Part shown: piece by piece, positions 56,858-64,000 of the stretch
Layout of the letters: each line of letters starts with the position of its first letter
Numbering within the stretch: the stretch's first letter is position 1
NCBI GenBank assembly: GCA_023015825.1
Contig: JALKAW010000001.1
Location: 186,001-250,000, forward strand
Length of the DNA stretch: 64,000 nt
DNA from: Flavobacteriaceae bacterium S0862
Lineage (GTDB): Bacteria > Bacteroidota > Bacteroidia > Flavobacteriales > Flavobacteriaceae
Direction: 5' to 3'
Program-made: the position numbers and the translations under genes
The notes under the pieces: generated by a model
Databases searched by the model: none
What the model saw: the letters and a program-made list of their open reading frames with translations, nothing else
What the model was told of the DNA's origin: nothing

Positions 56858-56987
56858 CAAATATAAAAATTTTAATAATAACTATTGTTTATTTGGGGTT
56901 TAAATACTAAATATTTATTAAAAACATATTTATACCCTATTTTTTTTAGGGTTTAATTACAATAATGACACTTTTTTGGTAAATTTG
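56858..56987. promoter_or_regulatory. Divergent promoter region of the two glutamine synthetase genes with a palindrome
   Basis: Minus-strand -7 box CAAATATA (56858-56865, TATATTTG) serves the type II gene; plus-strand TAAATTTG (56980-56987) serves the type III gene. Between them ACCCTA (56934-56939) and TAGGGT (56947-56952) form an inverted repeat with an all-T seven-base spacer, 27 bp upstream of the plus-strand -7 box and so close to its expected -33. It is a candidate operator for nitrogen control. Confidence 0.5.
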
Positions 56988-57016
56988 CCCTATAATTTTA
57001 TAAAAACTAAAAATAA

Positions 57017-59203
57017 ATGTCTACACTAAGATTTCACGCAGTAAAGGAAACTCTTAACCGAAAACCAATAAAAATTGAAGAAACAGAACGTCGTTCTTCA
57101 ATTTTTGGTAATAATGTATTTAACGAAGCTACTATGCGACAGTTTTTAACCAAAGAAGCGTATAAAAGTGTCATAGACGCTGTGCAAAACGGTTCAAAAA
57201 TTGACAGAGGAGTAGCTGATCATATTTCTACAGGAATGAAAGAATGGGCTATCTCTAAAGGAGTTACTCATTATACTCACTGGTTTCAGCCATTAACTGG
57301 TGCAACTGCAGAAAAGCATGATGCTTTTTTTGAGACTATTGGCGGAGGTTTAGCTATTGAAAAATTTGGAGGAGGACAACTAGTGCAACAAGAACCAGAT
57401 GCTTCTTCATTTCCTCATGGAGGGATTAGAAATACCTTTGAGGCTCGTGGATATACTGCTTGGGATCCAACATCTCCAGCTTTTATTTATGAAACAACCT
57501 TATGTATTCCAACGGTTTTTGTTTCTTATACAGGTGAGGCACTTGATTACAAAACACCACTACTAAGAGCACTAAATGCTGTTGACAACGCTGCTGTAGC
57601 AGTTGCTAAATATTTTGATAAAAATGTAAAAAAGGTAAATGCTTCTTTAGGTTGGGAGCAGGAATACTTTTTAATTGATAGTGCTTTAATAGCGGCAAGA
57701 CCTGATATAGCCTTAACAGGTAGAACCTTGCTTGGACATTCTCCAGCAAAAGGACAGCAATTAGACGATCATTATTTTGGGACTATTCCAAATCGTGCCA
57801 TGTCTTTTATGCGTGATTTAGAGACAGAATGTATGTTGCTTGGTATTCCTGTAAAAACAAGACATAACGAGGTCGCTCCAAATCAATTTGAGCTAGCACC
57901 AATCTATGACGAGGCTAACTTGGCTGTAGATCACAATTCGTTATTAATGGATGTGATGGATAAAATTGCTGGACGACATAATTTTAAGGTGTTATTTCAT
58001 GAAAAGCCATTTGCAGGAGTCAATGGCTCTGGAAAGCATAATAATTGGAGTTTGAGTACAGATACAGGGATTAACTTATTGAGTCCTGGAAAAACGCCAA
58101 TGAGTAATTTGCAATTCTTAACATTTTTTATCAACTCAATTAAAGCTGTTCATGAGTACGAAGAATTACTTAGAGCTTCTATTGCAAGTGCGAGTAACGA
58201 TCATCGTTTAGGAGCAAACGAAGCACCACCAGCAATTATTTCTGTATTTATTGGTGAGCAATTAACTAATGTGCTTCACGAATTGGAAGGAGTTACAAAA
58301 GGAAAGTTGTCTCCAGAAGAAAAAACAGATTTAAAGCTTAATGTGGTTGGTAAAATTCCAGAAATTCTATTAGATAATACAGATAGAAATAGAACGTCTC
58401 CTTTCGCATTTACTGGGAATAAGTTTGAGTTTAGGGCAGTTGGTTCAACGGCTAACTGTGCAAATCCTATGACCGTTTTAAATTCAATCATGGCAAAACA
58501 GCTTATAGATTTTAAAGCTGAAGTTGATGCTTTGATTGAAAATAAAGACATGAAAAAGGATGATGCTATTTTTAATGTATTACGTGAATATATTAAAACA
58601 TCTAAAAACATACTTTTTGAAGGAAACGGTTATGGAGATGAGTGGCAAAAAGAAGCAAGAAAACGTGGATTGAGTAATAATAAAACAACTCCTGAAGCTT
58701 TAAAGGCTAGAATGGCCAAGAAAAACATTAGTTTGTTTGAGGATTTAGGAGTGATGAACCGAGTTGAAATTGAAGCACGTTATGAAATTGAGGTTGAAGA
58801 GTATGCTCTAAGGGTTCAAATTGAAGGAAGAGTTTTAGGTGATATTGCAAGAAACCACGTGGTTCCAACAGCTGTGAGGTATCAAAATGTTTTAATTGAA
58901 AATGTGAGAGGTCTCAAGGATATCTATGGAGAAGACTTTAAAAAATACGCTAAAGAGCAAATGGTGTTAATTCAAGTTATTTCTGGTCATATAGAAGCTA
59001 TTAATTCTGGCGTTACTAAAATGACCAAAGAGCGTAAAATAGCAAATAATATTCAGGATTCTGAAAAAAGAGCAGAAGCATATTGTAATAAAGTAAAGCC
59101 GTTTTTTGATGATATTCGTTATAGCTGCGATAAGCTCGAATTATTGATAGATGACGAGCTTTGGCCATTGACAAAATACAGAGAAATGTTATTTACTAAA
59201 TAG
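57017..59203 (+). CDS. glnN: Glutamine synthetase, type III
   Basis: The 728-residue enzyme matches GSIII: MSTLRFHAVKET at the N-terminus, HYTHWFQPLTGATAEKHDAF (substrate region, about 81-100), LGWEQEYFLID (metal-binding Glu, about 211-221), NEVAPNQFELAPIYDEANLA, HEKPFAGVNGSGKHNNWS and NRTSPFAFTGNKFEFRAVGS. The C-terminal extra helical region of about 200 residues is typical of the large GSIII. Own terminator downstream at 59222. Divergent from GSII. Confidence 0.96.
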   Translation: MSTLRFHAVKETLNRKPIKIEETERRSSIFGNNVFNEATMRQFLTKEAYKSVIDAVQNGSKIDRGVADHISTGMKEWAISKGVTHYTHWFQPLTGATAEKHDAFFETIGGGLAIEKFGGGQLVQQEPDASSFPHGGIRNTFEARGYTAWDPTSPAFIYETTLCIPTVFVSYTGEALDYKTPLLRALNAVDNAAVAVAKYFDKNVKKVNASLGWEQEYFLIDSALIAARPDIALTGRTLLGHSPAKGQQLDDHYFGTIPNRAMSFMRDLETECMLLGIPVKTRHNEVAPNQFELAPIYDEANLAVDHNSLLMDVMDKIAGRHNFKVLFHEKPFAGVNGSGKHNNWSLSTDTGINLLSPGKTPMSNLQFLTFFINSIKAVHEYEELLRASIASASNDHRLGANEAPPAIISVFIGEQLTNVLHELEGVTKGKLSPEEKTDLKLNVVGKIPEILLDNTDRNRTSPFAFTGNKFEFRAVGSTANCANPMTVLNSIMAKQLIDFKAEVDALIENKDMKKDDAIFNVLREYIKTSKNILFEGNGYGDEWQKEARKRGLSNNKTTPEALKARMAKKNISLFEDLGVMNRVEIEARYEIEVEEYALRVQIEGRVLGDIARNHVVPTAVRYQNVLIENVRGLKDIYGEDFKKYAKEQMVLIQVISGHIEAINSGVTKMTKERKIANNIQDSEKRAEAYCNKVKPFFDDIRYSCDKLELLIDDELWPLTKYREMLFTK

Positions 59204-59221
59204 TAGATATGTAATTTAAAT

Positions 59222-59250
59222 AAAAGCCTCATTTTTATGAGGCTTTTTTA
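59222..59250 (+). terminator. Intrinsic terminator after GSIII
   Basis: Stem AAAAGCCTCA / TGAGGCTTTT with a TTTTTA loop and T run, 19 nt after the stop. Confidence 0.85.
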
Positions 59251-59422
59251 TTACAATTTACTTAAAATAGAAAGAAAATTGTCTACGTACTCTTACGTAT
59301 TTTTTTTAAAAATATTGTGTAATAAAAGGTATTTCAGCTAATTATTTTACAATTTATCGATTTTAACAGAATATTCTTACTTTTTAGTCTTCTGACTTGA
59401 AAATTAGTGACTTATTTTTGCT

Positions 59423-59430
59423 AAATTTGT
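59423..59430 (+). promoter_or_regulatory. Candidate promoter of the small secreted peptide gene
   Basis: TAAATTTG matches TAnnTTTG, 27 nt before the ATG. A TTG at 59397-59399 is 23 nt upstream, slightly long for a -33 box. Confidence 0.5.
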
Positions 59431-59457
59431 TTTGCTATTAATCCATTATTATTCAAA

Positions 59458-59598
59458 ATGAAGAAGTTACTACTAAGTGTTGCGGCACTTATGGTCGCAA
59501 CCCTCTTGTTCTCACAGGACGATACTGTTGATACAAATGAGAAAGTTTCTCAAGATAAATCAGTAGTATTAATTGATGATGGAAACCTGTCATCATAA
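59458..59598 (+). CDS. Small secreted peptide (46 residues)
   Basis: The frame runs from ATG to TAA without other starts: MKKLLLSVAALMVATLLFSQ then DDTVDTNEKVSQDKSVVLID and DGNLSS. The first 19-20 residues are a clear signal peptide with a Ser-Gln end, typical of flavobacterial Sec substrates (cleavage before or after the Gln). The mature peptide is only about 26 residues, acidic and without cysteine. It has its own promoter match and a strong hairpin after it, so it looks like a real stand-alone gene. No family recognised. Confidence 0.65.
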   Translation: MKKLLLSVAALMVATLLFSQDDTVDTNEKVSQDKSVVLIDDGNLSS

Positions 59599-59624
59599 GT
59601 CTTGTTTTCAATTTAAGAGTGTTT

Positions 59625-59690
59625 AAAAGTTTTAACTAGTGCTAAAAGCACTAGTTAAAACTTTCTAAAAGCACTAGTTAAAACTTTTTT
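59625..59690 (+). repeat. Terminator hairpin with a tandemly duplicated 3' arm
   Basis: The 5' arm AAAGTTTTAACTAGTGC (59626-59642) pairs with GCACTAGTTAAAACTTT at 59648-59664 and equally with an identical copy at 59671-59687. The 23-bp units at 59642-59664 and 59665-59687 are perfect tandem repeats. T residues follow the second copy, so either of two mutually exclusive stems can form, the outer one ending in the T run. Confidence 0.8.
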
Positions 59691-59794
59691 GTTTCTAATT
59701 GTTTCAATTATTTGATATTTGTAAGCTTTTATTATATTGCGAAACCTTTAAATCTGTCAATGGATGAATCTATTTTATTAATAGGTAATATCTA

Positions 59795-60475
59795 GTGATT
59801 AATAGAACTAATTTTTATAGCATTTTTTGTGTTATTTTTTCTTTGTTTTTTGTACAAAAAACTTATTCACAAGAAGAAATAAATAGAAGCACCATCGAAA
59901 CTTTTAACAAGGTTTATGGCTTAGAAGTGCGTGGAAAAAATGCGTTTTCGATAGCGGCTGGTGCTACAATTCCTAATGGAGATTATGCTGATGCGCTTTA
60001 CGAAGTGTATATGCATATTGGATATAAACGTTTTTTAGGCCCTCATATAAATATTAATGTAGGTTATAATAAATATAATATAGCCTTTAAGGATATTTCT
60101 AATCAAGGGTTCATGTCTTTTGATGCTAATTTAGAAGTTGTTCCATTTTCAAAAAGTATTTTTTCACCATTCGTTTATGTAGGAGGAGGTTTAAACGCTT
60201 CTAATTATTTTGAGAGAACTGACTCTAAAATTCAGGGAGGTGCAGGTTTTGAGATATTGATTTCGCCTTTGGTTGGTATAAAACTATTAGGGGAGTATAA
60301 TATGCTGTTTACTGATGAATTAGATGGAAGAGTGTATGGAGCATCAGATGATGCCTTTTGGAGAGCAGCTATAGGTTTAAATTTTTACTTTGGAAAAAGA
60401 GGTAGAAAAAGAAGTGTTAAAAAAAATGAACCTACAGTAATTAATTCTAATCCAATAATTCACGCAAAAAACTAA
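59795..60475 (+). CDS. Predicted outer-membrane beta-barrel protein, GTG start
   Basis: The 226-residue protein begins with GTG at 59795 and then INRTNFYSIFCVIFSLFFVQKTYSQ, a clear signal peptide; an in-frame TAA at 59786-59788 forbids any earlier start and no ATG exists that would keep the signal. Beta-barrel strands such as FSIAAGATIPNGDYADALYEV and FSPFVYVGGGLNAS and the near-terminal AAIGLNFYFG fit a small opacity-like barrel; a basic RGRKRSVKK tail extends beyond it. Such barrel domains often follow curli-transport proteins in this phylum, but no curli gene is visible here. It is followed 43 bp later by purM. Confidence 0.65.
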   Translation: MINRTNFYSIFCVIFSLFFVQKTYSQEEINRSTIETFNKVYGLEVRGKNAFSIAAGATIPNGDYADALYEVYMHIGYKRFLGPHININVGYNKYNIAFKDISNQGFMSFDANLEVVPFSKSIFSPFVYVGGGLNASNYFERTDSKIQGGAGFEILISPLVGIKLLGEYNMLFTDELDGRVYGASDDAFWRAAIGLNFYFGKRGRKRSVKKNEPTVINSNPIIHAKN

Positions 60476-60484
60476 ATACTTTAT

Positions 60485-60492
60485 TACTTTTG
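60485..60492 (+). promoter_or_regulatory. Candidate purM promoter
   Basis: TACTTTTG matches TAnnTTTG, 26 nt before the purM ATG. No strong -33 box. Confidence 0.45.
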
Positions 60493-60518
60493 CAGCATCT
60501 AAAAAACACCTTTCCATA

Positions 60519-61700
60519 ATGAGTAACGAGGTTAGTAAAAGATATGCGCAAAGAGGCGTTTCTGCTTCAAAACAAGACGTGCATAACGCTATTAAAAATA
60601 TTGATAAAGGGCTATTTCCTAAAGCTTTCTGTAAAATTGTGCCAGATTATCTAACCAATGATGACGATTATTGTTTAATCATGCATGCAGATGGAGCGGG
60701 AACAAAAAGCTCTTTAGCCTATATGTATTGGAAGGAAACTGGAGATGTTTCAGTTTGGAAAGGCATAGCACAAGACGCTTTAATAATGAATATAGACGAC
60801 CTTTTGTGTGTTGGAGTAACCAATAATATTATGTTGTCTTCTACCATAGGAAGAAATAAAAACCTTATTCCAGGTGAAGTTATTTCAGCAATAATTAATG
60901 GTACTGAAGAATTGATTGCCGAGTTAAAGGAATTTGGCGTAACTATTCATTCAACTGGAGGAGAGACTGCTGATGTTGGCGATTTGGTAAGAACAATTAT
61001 TGTTGATTCAACAGTTACAGCTAGAATGAAACGCGAAGATGTTATTGATAATGCAAATATTGAGGCAGGTGATGTTATTGTGGGGTTAGAAAGTTTTGGT
61101 CAAGCTACTTATGAGAAATCATATAATGGAGGTATGGGAAGTAATGGGTTAACTTCAGCTAGGCATGATGTGTTTCATAAGTATTTAGCTGAAAAATATC
61201 CTGAAAGTTTTGATGCTTCAGTTCCAGATGATTTGGTGTATTCGGGACAAACTAAATTAACAGATAAGGTAAAAGGAGCACCTATTGATGCAGGGAAATT
61301 AGTGTTGTCTCCAACTAGAACTTATGCGCCAATTATTAAATCAATTCTTTCTAAGTATAATAGTGACAAGGTACATGGAATGATTCATTGTAGTGGAGGA
61401 GCGCAAACAAAAATTCTTCATTTTGTGGATAATCTTCATATTGTAAAAGATAATATGTTTTCTATTCCGCCTTTGTTCAAATTAATCCAAGAACAATCTA
61501 AAACCGATTGGAAAGAAATGTATCAAGTATTTAATTGTGGACATCGCATGGAGCTATATGTATCTCCTGAAGTTGTCAATGATATTATAGCGATTTCAAA
61601 ATCCTTTAATGTTGATGCTCAAGTGATTGGAAGAGTGGAAGAGAGCGATTCTAAAAAACTTACAATAAAAAGCGAATTTGGCGTTTTTAAGTATAGCTAA
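60519..61700 (+). CDS. purM: Phosphoribosylformylglycinamidine cyclo-ligase (AIR synthase)
   Basis: The 393-residue ATP-dependent enzyme makes aminoimidazole ribonucleotide in purine synthesis. It has the PurM-superfamily start (YAQRGVSASKQDVHNAI), DGAGTKSSLAY, STGGETADVGDLV and GHRMELYVSPE. The version is longer than the usual 340 residues and lacks the common SYKDAGVD start, being of the divergent type seen in Bacteroidota. It may be co-transcribed with the DUF3078 gene 14 bp downstream. Confidence 0.93.
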   Translation: MSNEVSKRYAQRGVSASKQDVHNAIKNIDKGLFPKAFCKIVPDYLTNDDDYCLIMHADGAGTKSSLAYMYWKETGDVSVWKGIAQDALIMNIDDLLCVGVTNNIMLSSTIGRNKNLIPGEVISAIINGTEELIAELKEFGVTIHSTGGETADVGDLVRTIIVDSTVTARMKREDVIDNANIEAGDVIVGLESFGQATYEKSYNGGMGSNGLTSARHDVFHKYLAEKYPESFDASVPDDLVYSGQTKLTDKVKGAPIDAGKLVLSPTRTYAPIIKSILSKYNSDKVHGMIHCSGGAQTKILHFVDNLHIVKDNMFSIPPLFKLIQEQSKTDWKEMYQVFNCGHRMELYVSPEVVNDIIAISKSFNVDAQVIGRVEESDSKKLTIKSEFGVFKYS

Positions 61701-61714
61701 TAACTCTTTAAATC

Positions 61715-62689
61715 ATGACTAAAAATTTTAAGTATCAATTATCTTTTGTTACTGCATTTCTAAGCATATTTTTTTTAAAAGCTCAAAACGTGGATCTAAC
61801 TTTATATCCTGAAGATTTTGTGACTACACATTGGAAAGAAATCAACAGAGCTAGCTTAGATATAAGTGAAGTGGCTTTTGTTAACTGGAATTCTGGAGGA
61901 TCGAATTCTATTTCGGGATTATTAGGGCTAGAAGTTCAAAGAAATTATAAAAAAGACCATTTGCTCTGGGAGAACAGGGCAGTAATGCGTTACGGAGTTA
62001 ACAAACAGCAAAGCCAGAGTTTAAGAAAGACAGATGATATTTTAGAACTAAAGTCACGGTTTGGTTTTAGAAAGGATAAAAAATCAAATTGGTATTATTC
62101 GGCAAATTTTAGTTTTGCCACGCAATTTACTAATGGTTATAATTATTCTAATAGCGACAAAAAGCCAATATCACAATTTATGGCGCCAGCTTATATGTTT
62201 TTGGGTGTTGGAACAGTATATGGTGAGCATATTGAAGAGTTTTCGGCATATATATCACCATTGACCTTAAAATCTACGTTTGTACTAGATCAAGATTTAG
62301 CAGACGCTGGTTCTTTTGGTGTCACACCTGCGACCTATGATGTTCTTGGGAATAAATTAACTGATGGTGAAAATGCTAGGCAAGAAGTTGGAATTTTGCT
62401 TACTAGCGCTTACGAAAATGTGCTTATGGAAAATATTTCGGTTAGAACATTAGTGAGTTTGTATACGGATTATTTAAATGACTTTGGAAATGTTGATGTA
62501 GATTGGGAGTTGAACTTTCAGTTTAAAGTTAATGACCATATCCGTGCTTCAATGGGATCACATATTAAATATGATAACGATGTAAAAACAGCAGTTGAAG
62601 ATGAAGATATGCCAGATGAGACTGTTGAAAAAGGCGCTAAAGTTCAATGGAAACAGCTTTTAGGAATTGGAGTGTCAGTTGATTTCTAA
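61715..62689 (+). CDS. DUF3078 outer-membrane-associated protein
   Basis: The 324-residue protein has a signal peptide (MTKNFKYQLSFVTAFLSIFFLKAQ). The following ASLDISEVAFVNWNSGGSNS and WENRAVMRYGVNKQ are diagnostic of DUF3078, a Bacteroidota beta-barrel-like family of unknown function. Strand alternation continues to the end (GIGVSVDF, terminal Phe). It follows purM by 14 bp, probably in one transcript. Confidence 0.88.
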   Translation: MTKNFKYQLSFVTAFLSIFFLKAQNVDLTLYPEDFVTTHWKEINRASLDISEVAFVNWNSGGSNSISGLLGLEVQRNYKKDHLLWENRAVMRYGVNKQQSQSLRKTDDILELKSRFGFRKDKKSNWYYSANFSFATQFTNGYNYSNSDKKPISQFMAPAYMFLGVGTVYGEHIEEFSAYISPLTLKSTFVLDQDLADAGSFGVTPATYDVLGNKLTDGENARQEVGILLTSAYENVLMENISVRTLVSLYTDYLNDFGNVDVDWELNFQFKVNDHIRASMGSHIKYDNDVKTAVEDEDMPDETVEKGAKVQWKQLLGIGVSVDF

Positions 62690-62706
62690 AGTAAATACTT
62701 ATTATT

Positions 62707-62714
62707 TATTTTTG
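62707..62714 (+). promoter_or_regulatory. Possible promoter for the ribonucleotide reductase gene
   Basis: TATTTTTG matches TAnnTTTG but is 159 nt upstream of the ATG, so it is uncertain; no closer match was found in the 184-bp gap. Confidence 0.25.
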
Positions 62715-62873
62715 TTAACTTTTTTTTGTTGATAAATTTTAATTTATTGATTTATAGTTAATTGCGAATATTTCTTGTAAACTTTATGATTTAGGCTATG
62801 TTCAAAGTTTAAAATTTTTACGTTCTTTACAACTTCAAAATAGAATGTAAAATTTTTAAATTAATCCAACAAC

Positions 62874-64000
62874 ATGCAAATACAAACCCAACCTATTGTA
62901 AAACCTAAAACTTACTCTCAAGAAGACGCTTTTGAAGCCTCTGTTAAATATTTTAATGGTGACGATTTAGCTGCTCGTGTATGGATAAATAAATACGCCT
63001 TAAAAGACTCTGAAGGTAATTTATACGAGTTGACTCCAAACGATATGCATCATCGAATTGCCAAAGAAATTGCAAGAGTCGAATCGAGATATCCAAATCC
63101 TTTATCAGAAGAAACAATATTTGATTTAATTAAAGATTTTAAATACATCGTGCCTCAAGGAAGTCCAATGGCAGGAATTGGTAACCCATACCAAATTGCT
63201 TCACTTTCTAACTGTTTTGTTATTGGTAACGAAGGTAATTCCGATTCGTATGGAGGTATTATGAAAATCGACCAAGAACAAGTACAACTTATGAAACGTC
63301 GTGGTGGTGTTGGTCACGATTTGTCTCATATTCGTCCTAAAGGGTCTCCTGTAAAAAATTCAGCGTTAACGTCAACAGGCATTGTGCCTTTTATGGAGCG
63401 TTATTCTAATTCAACAAGAGAGGTTGCACAAGATGGTCGTCGTGGAGCGCTCATGTTATCTGTTTCTATCAACCATCCAGATTCCGAAGATTTTATTGAT
63501 GCTAAACTAGAGCAAGGAAAAGTAACAGGCGCTAATGTTTCGGTTAGAATTGACGATGAATTTATGAAGGCTGTAAAAACCAGCTCGACATATACACAGA
63601 AATATCCAATTTTTAGTAGCAACCCTAAGTTTTCAAAAACCATTGAAGCTCATAAGCTTTGGAAAAAAATTGTTCATAACGCATGGAAATCAGCCGAACC
63701 AGGTATTTTATTTTGGGATACCATCATCAACGAATCGGTTCCAGATTGTTATGCAGATTTAGGTTATAAAACGGTTTCAACCAATCCTTGTGGCGAAATC
63801 CCATTATGTCCTTATGATTCTTGCCGTTTATTGGCGATGAATTTATTTTCTTATGTTGAAAATCCTTTTACTGATAAAGCTGAATTTAATTTTGAATTAT
63901 TTAAAAAACACATACATGTAGCACAACGCATCATGGACGATATTATCGATCTAGAATTAGAAAAAATAGATGCGATTATTGCTAAAATAGATGCTGACCC
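62874..64000 (+). CDS. nrdJ: Adenosylcobalamin-type (class II) ribonucleotide reductase, N-terminal part
   Basis: The frame is open from ATG 62874 to the window end (375 codons so far; gene truncated by the window). It begins MQIQTQPIVKPKTYSQEDAF and includes YIVPQGSPMAGIGN, the redox cysteine C114 in SLSNCFVIGN, KRRGGVGHDLSHIRPKG, and the active-site loop NPCGEIPLC with C306 and E308. These fit vitamin-B12-dependent ribonucleotide reductases of Bacteroidota. Cobalamin dependence is inferred from family resemblance; the C-terminal half is not visible. No NrdR box was recognised upstream. Confidence 0.9.
   Translation, partial: MQIQTQPIVKPKTYSQEDAFEASVKYFNGDDLAARVWINKYALKDSEGNLYELTPNDMHHRIAKEIARVESRYPNPLSEETIFDLIKDFKYIVPQGSPMAGIGNPYQIASLSNCFVIGNEGNSDSYGGIMKIDQEQVQLMKRRGGVGHDLSHIRPKGSPVKNSALTSTGIVPFMERYSNSTREVAQDGRRGALMLSVSINHPDSEDFIDAKLEQGKVTGANVSVRIDDEFMKAVKTSSTYTQKYPIFSSNPKFSKTIEAHKLWKKIVHNAWKSAEPGILFWDTIINESVPDCYADLGYKTVSTNPCGEIPLCPYDSCRLLAMNLFSYVENPFTDKAEFNFELFKKHIHVAQRIMDDIIDLELEKIDAIIAKIDAD

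Noticed and set aside
59642-59687. CRISPR-like repeat
   Set aside because: Only two directly adjacent copies without spacers or cas genes.

Overview
This is an AT-rich chromosomal segment from a member of the Bacteroidota, almost certainly a marine-type Flavobacteriaceae. The evidence is a fused secDF, two large adhesins carrying type IX secretion system (T9SS) type B C-terminal domains, families restricted to or typical of Bacteroidota (DUF6588, DUF4293, DUF1599, DUF3078, BT_3928-like DoxX), an archaeal/eukaryal-type proS, a Rho with a long disordered insertion, and repeated Bacteroidota-type promoters (TTG or TTTG, about 19-20 nt, then TAnnTTTG) with few Shine-Dalgarno sequences. Genus cannot be fixed from sequence reading alone.

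Layout. 1-8.1 kb: end of an unknown gene, dipeptide epimerase, gyrB, an outer-membrane DUF6588-like protein, mdh plus a DUF4412 protein, and fhs on the opposite strand. 8.3-15.5 kb: secDF, a 106-bp nested palindromic element, then a minus-strand run folE-cysS-yidD-lgt-DUF192 lipoprotein. 15.7-23.7 kb: a small secreted protein and two tandem T9SS adhesin genes; the first is split by a single in-frame TAA. 23.8-30.9 kb: FadL-like porin and a strange Ser/Arg-rich lipoprotein (minus), proS, tRNA-Glu, rpsT, then rho and DUF4293. 30.9-41.1 kb: phosphoesterase, truA, ABC exporter; cdaA-lipoprotein-folP (minus); DUF1599, DoxX, a lone DppB-like permease, tpiA, prmA, clpS. 41.1-50.4 kb: a frameshifted heavy-metal-associated (HMA) protein with DUF2892 and a divergent Crp-type regulator, DUF2807 lipoprotein, a large plug-containing periplasmic protein, a lipoprotein with the complete active-site cysteine pair of formylglycine-generating enzyme, a sodium/solute symporter and RidA. 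50.6-55.8 kb: tRNA-Arg, apt, a 50-residue conserved-looking protein, a BlaI/BlaR1-like pair whose sensor is replaced by plug-like repeats, and a Ca/Na antiporter. 55.8-64 kb: divergent type II and type III glutamine synthetases, a 46-residue secreted peptide with a duplicated terminator arm, a barrel protein, purM, DUF3078 protein and the start of a B12-type ribonucleotide reductase.

Most of the window is core metabolism, translation and envelope biogenesis. I do not see a phage, insertion sequence, CRISPR array or obvious defence island. The observations most worth checking are the two apparently broken genes (adhesin with internal stop; HMA gene with one extra A just after its ATG), the BlaI-type operator overlapping its own promoter in front of a plug-bearing M56 protease, the Ser/Arg-rich surface lipoprotein, the orphan formylglycine-generating enzyme, and several compact regulatory palindromes. 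Promoter and terminator calls rest on motif and hairpin reading only.
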